A DNA stretch of 64,000 nt from Setophaga petechia (taxonomy: Eukaryota > Chordata > Aves > Passeriformes > Parulidae), in the NCBI GenBank assembly GCA_024362935.1, contig JANCRA010000003.1:44453291-44517290 (forward strand). Reading direction: 5' to 3'. Positions within the stretch are counted from its first letter, which is position 1. Every line of letters starts with the position of its first letter. A program made the translations under genes and the position numbers. The notes beneath the pieces are model-generated. The model saw nothing but the letters and a program-made list of their open reading frames with translations, ran no database searches and was not told where the DNA came from. Positions 1-13,060 of the stretch are shown here, one piece after another.

Positions 1-3000
1 CTTGCATTCTTCTGGAAAAATGCTGCCAAAGTAATGAGATCAGCAGTAGTCATGCAAATAGTGCTTGAAGAGATGAAGATTGTTTCCCTGTATCCTGACC
101 ATATCTACCCTCTAGCTTGGTCTTCTGCTGCCCTTCTTTGATTTATTCTGTTTATTTTGATGGGTGCTTGTTTGTTTGTTTTTAGATGAAAACGATAATA
201 ATTTAGCCTTACATTTGTAATGTACAACACTCTTGTGTTTTGAAAAGTACCAGTGCCCTGCAGTGTGTTTCAAAAAATGCGTTGTCTGTTTGCTGCCTGT
301 TTGGATCACTGTGTTTTGGTGCTTGCATGAAATTACACAGGAATCTAATCTGGTGGATGCATGGTCACTGAGTAATCACTAGGAATGCTCTTGTAAGAGT
401 ATCTCTGGATTAATTCTTTGAGGATTTTATTTGTTGTTTGATTAGTGAAGAGAAAAAGATTTTAAACTCTGGTTGTAGTGCCAAAGGACACTTACATGAG
501 AGGGACAGCTGGTATGGGTGTGGACTGGTATGGACAACTGGGTACAGTTTTGAGGCAAATAATTTTGTGGTGTGAACAAAGGAGAACTTTTTCTCTAAAT
601 ATTAAAATTTCTAAGTATACAGCAGAGTATAAAATGTGCATTTTTTTCTATTTCCTGCTTTGGAAGCGGTGGTTATAGTTTTAACTTGGAACTTGCTTTC
701 CCTAAAGTTAAACCTCATGCTGAAAGTTTGCATCCTTAAAAATATGGTGTTCATAATTGCTCCTAAAATGCTACTTGCTTTTTATAACATGTACCCTGAT
801 GTTTGTGATTTTGGAAGTTCTTTAAGATCCTTCAGGAAAATGAGCTAATGGTTGAAATCCAGTAGCTTGATTAATGTGATTAATGCTATAGGTGTCTGGA
901 ATCTGTTGCTTCTCCTTTCTGCTAGTCAAACTAGTGCTTTTCTTTCTGATGAACAGAAGTTAAATGCTTCTGTGCATAGAACAAACTAAAGCATTGACAG
1001 TATTTGAGAAATTGCCAAATATGAGTGCTTTATAATTCAACAGATAAAATTGGGATTGGTTTATTGGCTCCTTTTGTTTTAGTTTAATGAGTTCATGTTG
1101 GTAGTTGATACTGGCTTCCATCACTTCATAATTTTATCAATAAATTTTAAAATATAAGGAAACCAACATAAAAGTGTTGTAGAGCACAAATGTAATTAGT
1201 TATTGCTAATAGATGAAGTCTCCTTCCCAGAACAGAGGAAAGCCAAAGACTGCAGAAGCAGAATTGTTCTTCTTTTCCCTTTTATGTATTATGTTGGTGG
1301 GATATGATGGAGGTGCAAGTCAGAGTGCTAAAGATAGCCAGGAAAATGTTTGGAGTGATTTAAGGTAATAATTGGGTAATTGGCAGGATGCAGGCTTATT
1401 TCTTTATTTTAGATTTGACTTTCAGGGATGCTTCATCTTCAGTTAAGGCTATAGTAAATTACTAAGGAGCTAAAATCACTCCTTTCTCACCCCACTTGTG
1501 ATACTGATTAAGCTTTAACATAGGGTCAAATTTTACTGTGTAAAGGAAAGTACAAAATGAGTGTGTGTGTAAAACTTGTTATTTTTTTTTGTTGTTTTAG
1601 TGGTTATTTCTAAAGGCATTGCTCTAAAACCGCTGTCATGCTGTGGATTGTTCATCTTGAATTCTGATCTTTTTTTTCTTTGCTGCACTAGAAAATCTTA
1701 TCCATAGTTGAAGTGAAATCCACTGCATCTTATCTTAGCAGATGAAATATATTGTAGCACAAATAACTTGCACATCTCTGTTTCTTCCTAATAAGGACAG
1801 CTATGGGTCTGACACTTATTAAAAAGGCTTGGATTTTTCAATTGACACTGGCAGCTGCTATCAGTTGAGGCTTTTGTGGAAAGGATTGAATACCTTAATA
1901 TTTCATAGAAACCTCTATTCAGGCACTATGTTAGTGGTTTGCTGTCTTGATCCAGCTCAGTCTGGATTCATGGTATTGATGTAAATAATTCCAGGAGTTC
2001 CCCTGAGTTGTCTGGTTCCTGTAGGAAATTTGACTGAAATCAGTGTTGGTTATGAAGCTTCTAGTGGTTTTAATGATTAACTTCTATAGTATGATAACTT
2101 AAAGTAAATACAGGTTATTAAGGATATGGATTTTTATTTAGTTGATTTTTCTAATCAAGTACACATGCCAGAATTTTTTTTTGGTGCTGATTTAGAGCAT
2201 TCTGCCTGTAGAACTTGCTGGGTTGTGTGAATAAGCCTGCTGTTGTTAAATGTTGCATTTTAGAAAGGCAGTCATCACTCTTATTGATCATGGCTTAGAC
2301 CAATATGCAGAAATAAAGGGCTTTGACTCCCTACTACTTCTTGCCCTTGGAATAATAAGCAATTCAACACTAACCCTTCATAGAAGGCTACTTGGTTTTG
2401 GTAGAAAAATATGTATGTATTTTTGAAGAATAGCTGACTTTTTGTGCTTTTCTGCTTCATTTAGTGCCTTGATGAGTTCTGGATGACAATAAAAATTATG
2501 CCCTTGACTTGGAAAATGTAATGAACCAAATCATTGAACTACATAGGAAGTTAAATAGTAAGATGAGAAATTTTTTATGTACTGCATCTAACAGCCATGT
2601 ACTTTTGAACATGTACTGTTCCTTTTTTGCCATCTGTGTTCTTTTTAATGATTTCATGGTTTAAATCACTTCCTGTGAAAAAGTTATTTCTAGACATTTT
2701 GGAGGCTTCTGTGTTGTTTGTGAAGTACTTGGCCTCAGTTCCGTGCTGTCAGTACTATTTGTGGTATTAGTGAAGCTGTTTGGTTCAGACATGAATTCCT
2801 CAAATACTCCATTTTATGCATCCTCCCAAGATTTCAAGTTTCCTGCAATGTCATTTACTTTGAAGAGATCAGTAGTGAAATCATGGTTCTCCATGTAGCA
2901 CTGCCTTCTCAGTCATGCCAGGATCTTACTGATCAATAAAAAGTTATTCTTTCTCACTTTATCAAACATGTTTTTGTTCTCCCCATTGAACCTGAAACTT

Positions 3001-3177
3001 GTAGGAATTTATGCTTTCCAAGTGTCCTTGAATATTTGTTTTGGAAACCTTTCATTTGAAGGTTTTTCCTAGGTTGAATCTGTAGTTCATAAGGACGTGC
3101 TGTAGTATCAGAATATTTGCTTAGTTCCTATGTGCTTCTGTAGTTTTTTTTTTGTTCTTCATATTGCATTTGGGGGT

Positions 3178-3530
3178 TTTTAGCCTGGAGAAAAGGAGGC
3201 TCAGGGGGATTTTTATCACTCACTCACTAAAGCTGCCTGAAAGGAGGCTGTAGCCAGGTCTCTCCTCCCAGGCAACCAGCAACAAGAGGACAGAGTCTTA
3301 AGGTGTCTCAGGGGAGGTTCAGGTTGGACATCAGGAGGAATTTCTTCACAGGAATGATTTGGTATTGGAGGTGCTGGAGTCACTGTCCCAGGAGGTGTTT
3401 AAGGAAAGACTGGACGTGGCATTCAGTGCCATGGCCTGGTGGACGTGGTGGGGCTCACGGGGTGGACTTGATGATCTCAGAGATCTGTTTGAATTTCTAA
3501 TTGCCTCTGTGATTCTGAATCTGTGTGAAT
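3178..3530 (+). mobile_element. CR1 LINE fragment (3' end), sense orientation
   Basis: The sequence follows the 3' part of the CR1 consensus in order: GCCTGGAGAAAAGGAGGCTC, then CTGAAAGGAGGCTGTAGCCAGG, CAGGGGAGGTTCAGGTTGGACATC, GGTGTTTAAGGAAAGACTGG and GGACTTGATGATCTCAGAG, ending with a GATTCTG-like tail near 3520. It is a 5'-truncated, decayed copy without coding capacity. The open frames over it on both strands are chance. Boundaries are good to about 20 bases. Confidence 0.9.
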
Positions 3531-6500
3531 CTCTTTGCATAATCAAAACTGAATGCTTAGTGGTGCAGTTTGGTTTTTTTTTTCCCTTGTGGTGTGAACA
3601 AATGTCCTTAACATTAAAAGAAAATGGGATTTTTTCTTTTCCATGCAATCTATGTTCCCATTCATTGATATTGTCTGAAACATGTATAAATACTAGTTTT
3701 CTCTTAGTTTTGCATCTTTGTCTCAATTGAGTATATTCTTGCATTATAGGACTTTTTTTTAAAGGTTCTTGAGAGGACATGTCATGGTAGGAGAGGACAT
3801 GTTATCTAGGCCAAGAAGTCCAGCTTTTTCTTTATTGTGTGATCTAACCTGATCTTCAGTAAACCAGTGCTAACTCTTCTCAGAAGGATGCTCTTTTGAT
3901 AGAAAAATATGTTATCTCCTGAGAATAGTCAACTCCACTTCTTGTCCTTTGCTGCTTGATTGATGTTTAGAATTTCCTATAAATATTATTGTCTGATGAT
4001 AGGCTATAGGACAGCTACAAATAACAGCAAATTGTGAGATTACCAAGGTGTACCCATTTGTGAGCTTGTTGGAGAAAAACATGGCTATGTTGTTGTGTAA
4101 ATAACTGCTGGAGTTTGTACCTTGCTTGGAGAAGAATTAACACCAAGTGTTCCGCTTTTTATCCCCTTGTGTATTTTTAGCAGGGAACTGAAAATATTTT
4201 CTAATCCCCAGAATTGTTTATGCATGCTGTGAGCAATGAATAGTCCTGTCAAGGTAGAGAATTATGTTTAAGAATCTGCAGGATTCAGAGCATGATGGCT
4301 TTTAATTAATTTTTTAAACAGTATCTAACCCATTATATTTTTAAAAGCTCACAGCTGCATTTATAATTGTTGGGTTTTTTTTTCCTTCCCTAAGACTAGA
4401 AAAGACAAGATGTCTTGCCCTCAGCTTTACCTCCACTCCTTTGCAGGTAACCAACCAATCTGTGGAGGTATTGGCTTGGGCAATCAGTCCTTGATAAACA
4501 TTTGAGATTTCCTGCTGAGGTGAATTAAAAAACACAGTCTGCATTGACATTAAAAATATTCTGCCAGCCATCCTAAAAATCATATTTACCAAAGTGTTTG
4601 ATAAATACCAAGTGTGAAATCTGAACGTGAGGAAATTAATACAAAGAGCAGAATGTTCAAGGGGGGAAAAAATCATCTAATTCTTGCCATTTTAAATTGG
4701 TAGTTCAATTTTTTATTTTAGAAAGTAGAATTTAGTTTCACTCAAACTGTCAGTGGAATGAATTTCAGTAATTAAAACTCCTATTGTCTTCTCCAGGCAT
4801 GAAAAGGTTTTTGTTGTTGTCATGGTGACATTTGAGTGGCAAGTTGAAAGTGAGTAATTGCTACTGAGAGCTCCATTATGAACATTTGCAGTATTTCAGA
4901 AAGGATTTCAGGAAAAAATAGAATTTCTTTACCAGGTTTTCAAAACACTTATGGTGGACATACACTCAACAAGGGAAATTCTGCCTTCTTGATTTTACAG
5001 TCTCCACGGTGTTTTACCCCTGTAAATTCCATGATGATTTTAAAGATGATGAGGAAAGTGATATTTACAAGGTACAATTATGTTTGTAAGTTGTGATTAC
5101 ATCAGGTAGGGCAGCCTGAAGTTTGTGTTTGTCTCAAAACTCTGCATTCAACAATAATCCAGTCACACACATCCTCCTTGCCACACACACACACACCTGG
5201 TTTTCTTCAAATATGAGATACTTTCTTTAAGTTCTGACAGTTGTTTTGGGGAAAATATTTTAATTCCCAATGGTCATCGTTATGTATTCACCTGGCTGCC
5301 TGAGTTCATATTCTTCTTGCTGTGGGTAGACAAGAATTAATTTATAGTAGCTTACTGATCTATCAGCTGCCTGATAATCAGCTGAATTGAAGGTTTCTCC
5401 TGGATTTCAGCTGGTGCAATTTAACACCTTCAGGACCTTTATTACATGGAGGACATTTAATCAAAACCTACATGCTGCTATTACATGTGTAAAAGATCAA
5501 CTTTGTGCATTTTGAGAACTTTAATCTTTAGGAAATCTGCGTGACTTCAGAAGCATCCAGAGCCTCAAGGTGAAAACCTCAAGCATGCACGTGTGTTCAT
5601 ACATCTGCATATCTTACATGGATGTTTCTTTTTGCATATGTATCTACAAAAGCACAAGAAAATGTACCTGTAAACATATTTGGGGGTGTGTGGGGGGGGG
5701 AAGGTTAATTTTTGGGTTGGGCCACATTGTAGTTCAGACTGCCACTGAAATAGTTGATGAACTGAAGGACTGCTGTGTTTGTGGAGGGAAATTCCATTGG
5801 AACTATGTAATGAAGTCTTCTCTAAAATTGTGTATTTGGCCAAATTGTCAAATTTTTCTCAGAGATGCTGAAATATCTTCCATCTGAACTGTCATTCTGT
5901 GCTTGGTAAACCCTGACAGGATTTGGTTTCATTTGCTATGGAATAAGTGAACTGAGGATGTTCAAAGCCTTTTTTTCTGTTTGCTTCTGATTCATGACTT
6001 TATGAGCTCAGTGATTCAGAACATGTTCTTACATGAAAAGCACTGTTTAAACATGAGATTAAATACATTACATTAAGAGCACTCAAGTGTATTTTTTACT
6101 GCTTGCAAGCTTTAGGTATCATTGTTTTCTATATTTTCTTTCAGTAGACTTACACTTTTCAAGGTTACCACTCTCTGTTTTAGCTCTTCCTGGAGGTAAT
6201 GATTTTTCAGCTCTTTTTGCAAAACATGGCACATAAGAATTGTTCACAGATTGGCACAAGGTGTCCTGCTTGGTGTCCATTGATCTTAATTCTGCAAATA
6301 GTGAGAAATGTGAGTTCTCCCATTTGAAATGTTTGAACTAAGCATGTCTTTACATTGTTGTAATTAAATCACAGATTACAACTGCAATCTGTTTTTCTGT
6401 TGTAGTAGGTAAATGCCATCTCAGTTTTTTCAGGTTTCATTTGTATGGATTTATTTTGGTCCATGAAGTAATTCAAATATTACCAAGGCAGTAATTTAGA

Positions 6501-8654
6501 CTTTTAGGTGATACCAGTAATATGTCTCAACTGTGCAAAGGGTATTATTATTATTATTCACTTTTGTTAAAGTTCTTGCTGTTCTTTGGAAATTGTAGCT
6601 TCTGTCACTGCAGAAATTTTTCCCTTCCTTATCAAGATAATACATTTTCTAGTTAATTATTGAAACAATATTTAGTTTGTTTTAAACTGCTTTCTGTTTT
6701 AAACTGTAGTGTGCTTTTTTTTCTTAATAGTAAAAATACCTCTGATACTACAGTCATATTGAGCATAATAATTACTTTCCATTAAGGGAATTCTTAGTGT
6801 GATGAGTCATTTCTAGGCATTTTCATTCAAATAACATAGAGAGTACTGGTTCAGAAAATACAATAGCTGTTTCTGTTCTTGTACACGAGCGAAGAATGCA
6901 CACGGAAGTTTATCATTTAAAGAAAAATAAATGGAAGAATTAGAAAATAGTTTTTTTAAAACCTGATGAGTACAGGCAATATGAGGCAAAACTCTTCTGT
7001 GATCCAGTAAGCAAAAAATGTGATCTCTGCATTTGTGTAAAATGACCATATTTCACACTGGAAAATAATAGCGAGGGCCTATAACTCATGCTTCATTCTT
7101 TAGTCCTCTGCAAGAACTCTGCTTCTTGCCAGTGAAAATAATGTGATTAGACTTTTAACTACAAAAATATTTGATGGACAAAAGCATGTGCAAGTTACAA
7201 AAATTTGGCATTTTACAAGTACTACCTTAATCTGTACTTTGTTACCTGCTTTGTAGTAATTCTTAGTTTATGATTAGGAGGTGTTTTCTGCTATAGCTCA
7301 GGGTTTTATGGATGTTTAAGTAAATTATATGGTTTTAGTTGCAGTAAGTGTTATTCATGCTTTTTAGAAGTCTTAGCTGTTAAAACTTGTTCTTAGAAAC
7401 TCCACAATGGAAATACAGAGATGCTGCAGTGCGGTTTTTTCTCCTTGGTCATTCTGACTTTTCAGTAACAAGAAAGTGATTGTGAATGGGAACATCTCAA
7501 TAAGTAAAATGGTATTCCTGAGAGAGATGAAGAAAATACTTCAGTAAGGAGGAGAAAGTGTGCCAGAGCAATGTTATTTTGTAACTCAAGGGCTTAGATT
7601 GTAATTTTCTCTTATGTTTTGGTGTCAGCTTGTTGCAGATGCTGATAGTTCTCCATGAATGAAGAGTGTAAAAAGTTAGTGGGAAATACTCTTGAGAAAG
7701 GTTGAGATGGGTGTGTCTGGAACTTTTGCTGGCTTTTGGAAGATAAAATGTGTCTCTGCTGTCTGTGCTCCTAGTTCAGGATTTCTGTAGTGACCACGGT
7801 GTTATGACGGGCTGTTTGGATTACAAGTAGTGCATAGGGGAAATCCTGCTGGAGGGTGAATAGTTTAGAGAGCGTGGGGGTGGAGGAGCCTGAAGCAATA
7901 CATGCACGGTGTTGCTACGATATTTGGAGGTAGGAATGTCTGAAACATATTTACAAAATAATACTGTAAATACAGGCTATGAAAAGATTTAAAATGAAAA
8001 GTTTTCCAAGACTCTATTATGGAGGTAGCAGTTAAAGTGGTATTGTGAAGACTGAATTGAGAATCCCATTTTAATTATTTCCTGAGAAATCTGCTAATTG
8101 ATACCATTGAGATTTAATTCCTAGATACAACTGCTGCTGCTAATGTCCCACATTCTGCATTCTAAATTTTCTGCATTTTAAAAAGTCTGCTTAATTTGGA
8201 ATCTCATAGGTCAGTTAAAACTTTGGTTTTGATTCGTGAATTTATGAATACATAGTGATCTTGTTTGTAAATGGTGTATAATTATACATTAATATAACCT
8301 ATATGTTTATAATTTGATTATAATATTGTTATACATTAATTGTTGTGTGAGGAAGAGGACAGGGTAATTCTGTGAAGAACTGGAACTACCTGTACTTGGA
8401 GCCCCAGGGAACAGTTGGGAGTTCAAAGAACAGAAGAGAACATCTCAGTTGTGGAGGGTTAGGAAGCAAGGAAAATCCCTGCAGTGTTTCTGTGACTTTC
8501 TTTGGTTGCTGGAATTTTGTTTGCCTAAGGGAAAGTCCTGTGACCTGAGCTGTGTGTGTTGCAGTACCATGTGCCTAATGAAGGACATAGAGTTTTTTTG
8601 CTAGTCCAGCATTGTGGTTTTAGGTGGCAGTAGTTGGTTTCTGATGATCGTTTT

Positions 8655-9090
8655 CCAGCTCAGGTGGGTCCAGAGGGAGGCTGTGAGGATGATCAGAGGA
8701 CTGGAGCACCTCCTGCATGAGGAAAGGCTGAGAGAGTTGGGGTTGCTCAGCCTGGAGAAGATGCAGGGAGACCTCCCAATTTAGAGGGAGCTTACAGGTG
8801 GGGATAGTTTCATTATTGGAGTGAAGGGATAGTATGTGCAGGAGTGGCTTTCAACTGAAAGGGGGCAGGTTTAGATTTAACACCAGGAAGAAATTGTTTA
8901 CTGTGAGGGTAGTGAGACACTGCAGTGTTGGATGCCTCATCCCTGGAGGTGTTCAAGAACAGATTGGATGGGCTCTGACCCACCTGTTCTAGTGGGAGGT
9001 GTTCATTTAGTTCCAGCCCCCTGCCACGGGGCTGGAACTAAATGATCTGTAGGGTCCCTTGCAGTGCACCCCCTTCTGATTCTGTGACAA
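8655..9090 (+). mobile_element. CR1 LINE fragment (3' end), sense orientation
   Basis: Ordered CR1 landmarks are visible: GGTCCAGAGGGAGGCTGTGA, GGAGCACCTCCTGCATGAGG, GCTCAGCCTGGAGAAGATGC, TCCCTGGAGGTGTTCAAG and the terminal GGAACTAAATGATCTGTAGG, then TGATTCTGTGA. The copy is longer than the others in the window but contains indels and no open reading frame. Near its 3' end it carries a perfect 18-bp inverted repeat (9003-9045, listed separately) that CR1 elements do not normally have. Confidence 0.92.
9003..9045. repeat. Perfect 18-bp inverted repeat with 7-base loop inside CR1
   Basis: The arm at 9003-9020 (TCATTTAGTTCCAGCCCC) is the exact reverse complement of 9028-9045 (GGGGCTGGAACTAAATGA), with loop CTGCCAC. 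The right arm is normal CR1 3'-end sequence. The left arm is the foreign copy, inserted where CR1 usually has unrelated sequence. Confidence 0.97.
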
Positions 9091-12000
9091 TTGCACTGAA
9101 GTGACATTGCTTCCTAGAAAAGCATCCCATTACCTGAGCTGAATGCTATTTTAATAGGATCCAGCTGAAAGGTACCCTAGCTTTTTAACAGTTATGTAAG
9201 GTAACAATAGAGCTAATAGCTACTTCTAGTATCTTAAATGACCTCTTTGCCTAGTCTACCAAATACACAGACATATCAATTCTACAAGCATGTAATGGAG
9301 ATCAGGTTGTACAAACTATTAATGCAACTTACAGGACAGTCCTTGAAAAAGTTTCATTATTCCCTTGTATTTGTTGTTTGGCTTACTAATGATTATTTTA
9401 TTCATCTGTTGGGAAACAGAGAGAAATGTGACATGTTGCATGTCTTTGATATGTGCTACTTGGCATTAGATAAGGGTTCCTTGCTTCCAAAAATAGTTGG
9501 TGTTGCATGTCATGGATATGGATTATTTCTTTTCTCTTAAGAATTTGCTCTTAGCTATAGCAGAAAATGCCTTCCAAATTGAACCACCATTCTTACATTT
9601 GGGATTTTATGGGTAGGGCAAGATCACTTAATAAAAAGAGTACATCTGTCCTTTTTCTTCCTTCAGGTAAACTTCTGGAGAACACTATTAGGAAACAGCA
9701 TGATTCTTGGTCCTGCTGTCAAGGCTCTTTTTTCCTTCCAGCAGGTTTTCAATACAAGATGCAGGGAGATGGGCTCACACACAATTCAGAGCAAAGTACT
9801 GGCTGATTTCTTTCTTTGCTGTGCTTCCCTACAGGGCCTTCTCACTAGTCGCAAACATTTGGAGCTTCAATCTGTTATATTGTTTATTTTCTTTAGATCC
9901 TGTTAGTTAAAACAAAACTCTCTCTATTTCCAAAACACTATTTCCAAATAGAACTTTAGTGGGTTTTTTTCCTTCCCACTGTAACTCTCACTTATAATTT
10001 TCTAAGGCATCAACAAAATAGTTTTGGTGTCTATTTTGTAGTTCTCATGCTTACATTTATGTCAATAGAAGCATTTGAGAATGAAAAAAAGTATGTGAAG
10101 AATCTAGAACCAAACATTTTGAGGTGCCAAAAAGTTCAAGCTGTGCTTTCTTTATGTCTTTAGAATACAATGTCTTATTCTGCAAACCTTTCCACATCAA
10201 GGAATGTAGATTATACATGTGGTCTTTGCAGGATTTTTGACATCTCTGATGTTAGTTTAATTCAGGAGCTTTAAAGCTTGAAATCATGGCATGCAACATG
10301 AGGCCTCCAGAATACTGGGTAGAAGACAAAGTCTGTGTTATTCAAGTTAAGAACAATGAATTTATTTTTAATTTTTCCTAGAGAGTGTCTTTGTATTCAG
10401 AAATGGGACCTTTTCCCTCTTTTCACTTTGATTTGACAGCAATTTGCATTACAATGTGGCTGTGTCTTTCTAGTGTTGTATTTTGAGATGAATGAATATT
10501 GCCACTCCTCACTTCTGGAGTTTAATCTGTTGTATTAACACCACTGGCTTAGATTTGGATTCTTAGATGGTTTCCAAATAACAGTAATAAAATGACAACA
10601 TATGATACTACAGAGGCAAACATTTTCTGGGTGATGTTAAGCTGAACTTGATGTTTCAGCGCAGTTATTTATAAGTTGTACCTGGGTGAGTTAAGTTTAG
10701 AGGGACTAGAAATAACTGAGTAGGAAGATTTTAAGTAGTGTAGGAAAGTTCATCTCAGAGTGAGTTTAATTTTGGAGACTTCTATTTGGAGATCTGAGTT
10801 TTCAGGTAGCATTAATGGGCTCAGGTTTATAGAAGTGCACTGGCAATTTAGTCTTGCCAAATAATTTTGCTGACCTTGCTTTGTGGGTGTTGCAATGCTT
10901 TGGGATTCATTATGCTTGTACAGTCGTACCCTGTTTTACAGTGTGTTACCTCACAGCTCAGAAAGAGTACAGCAGGAAGAAAGGCTTCTTCCCACATCGA
11001 TACAAATAGTTCTTGAAGTGAAAAGAGCACTGATGTTGCCAAAATGTTATTTTCAGAATCAAGATGATTTTATGTTGGATGAAGATACTTTAAAGAACAA
11101 AGTTCTAGGCACTGGGAGAGATTTTCTGTAAATCCATAAGCAATTAATTTGGAATGCTGCAGTGTGGCTTGTTCATCTAGATTCAGGAATTTCAACCTGT
11201 CCTTGCTTCCCAGCTTTGCTGGAATTCTTTGGAGAGGTTGAAGTAATCCTTTCTGCTGTTGAAAAACAATGAATGTTTTTGCTTGTATGTACTGCAGTCG
11301 CATTCTGAAAGCTGCAAATGAAGTTGAGTGTCTAAATTGGTAGGCACCTTTTCTCTCTTTTGAAGGTCTTAAATGTTAATAAAACAATGATTTAATAAAA
11401 AAAGGAGGACTGTACAAGAAATGTGCTTCAGAGCTGGAATCTGAATCTTGATCTCCCAAATCCCAATGTAGTAATGCCAAAACCATTAACTTTAATCTGT
11501 TAATGATGCAGAAGAACTTGAGGTATTGCAAATCTAGACATTTCTTTCACTTTTCTTGTGGGAGAGGTTAATTTCTATGTAAAGACACATTTCCCACTCC
11601 CAGCCCAGTTTCCAAAATAATTGAAATTCATCACTCTGTGAATTCAATTTTTTTCAACTTTATAATGCAAAACTGATGAATATAACTTCACAATAGAATC
11701 ACTTTGTAAGTGAAGACTTATTCAGCAAAAATCAATTGTCTCTTCTTTATTCAGTGCTGCTTTCAAATCTCTTGTTTTAAAGTAGACTCTGCAATTCTAG
11801 GTTACTAAGTTTTATTTCAGGGACAACACATATTCAGTGAAATTATTTGTGACGTTTCTATAGTTTGCAAAATAAAATACAATGGATCTACTGAAAGGAT
11901 GGAAAGGTATTGTGTTGCTTGTAATCCTCTTGATTAAATATTAATGCATATGATACTCATCGTGGTGTGTTTGCATTTTAAAAATTAGCATTGAATAAAA

Positions 12001-12289
12001 CCCTTTTTACTATATGTTGCTCTGAATTTACCAAGAATGTCCAGCTCTTAGTCTGGCTCTGTTCAGTCATATGCTTTGGAGAACCTTATTTCTAATTTTG
12101 CTGTGTCTAAAAGGGAAAAAAAAAAATGAACTCCCTGAATGGTGAAGGTCTATAACATCTGGTTTTTCAAGAGATGACAAAGTTTTCTGTAAGCTAAAAG
12201 ATCCACATTTTTCTAAGGCATTCTGTCATTGTATTTTCTGTCAAATAATTACCTAAAGAACAAATATTATTTCATGTGAAGTTACTTCA

Positions 12290-13060
12290 CCCCCTTGGCT
12301 GCCAAGTTTCAGTCACATGCTTGATAGAGGCTTTCTTGGCATTGAAAGGACTTAATGCAGGATCTGAAGAAGTTGTTTGGAATTTCTTTGAGTCTCTAAT
12401 CCAGTTCTCACCCCAGGCCTTGTCAGCAGTGTGAGAGCTCTCCTGCTGGCAGCTTCTCTTGCTCCAGCCCAGCAGAGACGTGCAGTGCCTGTGCTCTGCC
12501 CTGGACCTGCTGTTTGGCAGCAGCAAACAGGGGCATGCCTTGGGCTCAGGAGGTGACCCCACATGGGACTGTGCTCACAGCTTGGGGACACGTGGCAGTG
12601 ACACAGGGAGCTCCTCCCTGTGCTGCCAAGGTGAGACACAGGTGGGTGCTGCTGCAGGGGCTGAGCTCTGCTTTAAGGGCATGTGTCTGGTGTGGAGCTG
12701 TGCAGGCTGTGCATCCCCTGGGATAAAGCAGCAGCAGCAGGAGCAGTGCTGCTGTACCCTTGGAGGTGATTTCTGCCCCAGGTTCACTCCAGTGACAAGG
12801 CAGGGCTCTGCTGGCGCCATGCAGATACAGGACAGGAGCCAGGCCAAGAGGCCAGGACACCCTGCACAAGTGGCCCAGGAGGAATGCAGCTGATAGCTCC
12901 CCTATATATAGTGATATAGTGCTAAGAGCTGGCTTTGGGCTGGGCTGTGCTGCAGTGTTGCTCCCTGGAGCTAAGGAGCCTGATTTTGTCTGTGCTGGCT
13001 GTTGGTGTTTTGGCCGTCCTGTGTGGTTGTTCACTCCAGTCACATTGTGAAAGGTGGTAG
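12290..13060. other. GC-rich block of unknown origin in an AT-rich intron
   Basis: Base composition shifts sharply to GC over about 770 bases. Overlapping open frames appear on both strands (for example 12459-12893 + and 12546-13043 -), which is expected from GC richness. It includes a short CAG run near 12728 and a TATATATA stretch near 12903. I recognise no domain, no clear terminal repeats and no splice-flanked exon. It may be an old repeat or a regulatory block. Nothing in it supports a gene. Confidence 0.4.

Noticed and set aside
3346..3780. 144-codon open frame on the - strand
   Set aside because: It covers the antisense of a CR1 fragment and its flank; chance frame.
5570..5887. Overlapping 105- and 92-codon frames on opposite strands
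   Set aside because: Mirror frames around a G-run and Cys codons in intronic DNA; no homology.
12459..12893. 144-codon open frame on the + strand
   Set aside because: Same GC-rich block; composition follows base content and no homology was recognised.
12546..13043. 165-codon open frame on the - strand
   Set aside because: It lies in a GC-rich block with overlapping frames on the other strand, is rich in Cys, Ser and Pro without any known domain, and has no splice or promoter context.
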